Positions 63,400 through 64,000 of a DNA stretch of 64,000 bases are shown piece after piece; the stretch's first letter is position 1, and the number at the start of each line of letters is the position of its first letter. The DNA comes from Halorussus rarus (GTDB taxonomy: Archaea; Halobacteriota; Halobacteria; Halobacteriales; Haladaptataceae), in assembly GCF_003369835.1 (NCBI RefSeq), contig NZ_QPMJ01000002.1, positions 620,001 to 684,000 on the forward strand, in the 5' to 3' direction. The notes under the pieces were generated by a model. The model was not told where the DNA came from. It was given only the letters and a program-made list of their open reading frames with translations, and ran no database searches. Both the position numbers and the translations under genes were made by a program.

Positions 63400-63977
63400 C
63401 TGGGGGAGCATACATTGATCCGTATCCCCGCGACAAAACTCTCACTAATCACAAAGAGAATATTGCTGTAATCTGTGATCCCAGTGCGACTTGTTTTGGG
63501 GAACCACTTGAGGATTTCTTAAATAATGTGTGCTCTCAGATAACCGATTATGGGAATACAATAGATACGGCAGATAATTATAATGCAATTGAATTAGTTG
63601 AACGATCCTGTCCTACGGGGAGTTCTACCCCAGATGAACAGCGAGATGCAGAAAAATCGCTCATCACCCATAGTTTGTGGGTTATTCGGTATGAGACCTT
63701 GCTCCGAGATGACCTCTATACCGCACTCTGTTACCAAGTCCGCGGGCTTCCTGACGAGACTGCGGTCTTCTCGTGGGTTGATTCAGAAGGAGATCGGGAA
63801 AGTATCGAAACTGAGATTTCCTCACAGTTTACTAGTGTACAAGTAGCTACGAGTAAATCAGAATTGGAAGACAACATAAAGGGATATCTCGGATTTCAAG
63901 TGAATCCAAATGGGGCGGAGCAAAACGTAATTGCGTGGAGCCACAATGCTGCTAATAAGATAGACAAGATCGATTGA
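63396..63977 (+). CDS. AT-rich soluble protein, unknown function
   Basis: 193 aa. Opens with YIDPYPRDKTLTNHKENIAVICDPSATCFGEPLEDFLNNVCSQI, an alpha/beta-like start with a strand IAVICDPS followed by a helix; later DETAVFSWVDSEGDRESIETEISSQFTSVQVATSKSELEDNIKGYLGFQV. Not recognised. Overlaps the membrane-protein gene by 4 bp; the two products probably act together. Confidence 0.65.
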   Translation: MTGGAYIDPYPRDKTLTNHKENIAVICDPSATCFGEPLEDFLNNVCSQITDYGNTIDTADNYNAIELVERSCPTGSSTPDEQRDAEKSLITHSLWVIRYETLLRDDLYTALCYQVRGLPDETAVFSWVDSEGDRESIETEISSQFTSVQVATSKSELEDNIKGYLGFQVNPNGAEQNVIAWSHNAANKIDKID

Positions 63978-63978
63978 T

Positions 63979-64000
63979 ATGGTTAATGAATGGCTGGCTA
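63979..64000 (+). CDS. Start of a further gene (3' partial)
   Basis: ATG at 63979, one base after the preceding stop, opens a frame (VNEWLA) that runs off the window. Position suggests a third member of the AT-rich operon; nothing can be said about the product. Confidence 0.35.

Overview
The window is a GC-rich (roughly 68-70 percent), gene-dense stretch of a haloarchaeal (class Halobacteria) chromosome. Evidence: very acidic proteins, leaderless genes whose start codon lies about 25-30 bp after a TATA-like box, archaeal ribosomal proteins (eL19, eL32, eS4) in the archaeal S10/spc order, the archaeal RNase P subunit Rnp1, methenyl-tetrahydromethanopterin cyclohydrolase, and many small families known only from haloarchaea. 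The genus cannot be named from the sequence alone.

Layout. 1-3 kb: the 3' end of a peptide-type ABC transporter operon (permease fragment and two ATPases). 3-9.3 kb: wHTH regulator, cyclophilin, tRNA-Leu(UAA), a TrkA-like RCK protein flanked by two stand-alone Lrp/AsnC sensor domains, a Bat-type HTH_10 regulator, a HalOD1 protein and an amidohydrolase. 9.5-13 kb: the nadA-nadB-nadC operon for quinolinate-based NAD synthesis. 13.3-19.4 kb: phosphoglycerate mutase (with hairpin-bearing insertions), two FAD oxidoreductases, and a membrane protein with amphipathic 11-residue repeats. 19.5-24 kb: mostly small haloarchaeal proteins, a lipid kinase and a PHP-domain protein. 24-32 kb: an Lrp regulator divergent from carA over a perfect operator palindrome, a CNNM/CBS membrane protein, an F420-type luciferase-fold enzyme, a metallophosphoesterase, a Vms1-like peptidyl-tRNA hydrolase and a lipoamide-dehydrogenase relative.

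32.4-48.7 kb holds secY and, read leftward, a SPOUT methyltransferase followed by uL3, uL4, uL23, uL2, uS19, uL22, uS3, uL29, Rnp1, uS17, uL14, uL24, eS4, uL5, uS14, uS8, uL6, eL32, eL19, uL18, uS5, uL30 and uL15, with start/stop overlaps or gaps of a few bases. tRNA-Gly(GCC) at 48.9 kb is followed by a second copy of its 3' end, a likely scar of past integration. 49-58.2 kb carries a zinc-ribbon membrane protein, a KaiC-like protein lacking the P-loop lysine, mch, a thiamine-binding protein, a beta-RFAP synthase homologue, a glycosyltransferase, ilvD, a GNAT enzyme and a thioesterase.

From 58.7 kb to the right edge the window looks like an integrated element: tyrosine integrase, J-domain protein, small zinc-ribbon proteins and a wHTH regulator in one tightly overlapped leftward operon, then a hairpin-rich control region and, from about 62.2 kb, a rightward AT-rich cassette (wHTH repressor, membrane protein, unknown soluble protein, and the start of another gene). 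The least described items are this AT-rich cassette and a group of GC-rich hairpins with three-base loops that sit inside the coding sequences of gpmI and rnp1 and in two intergenic regions.
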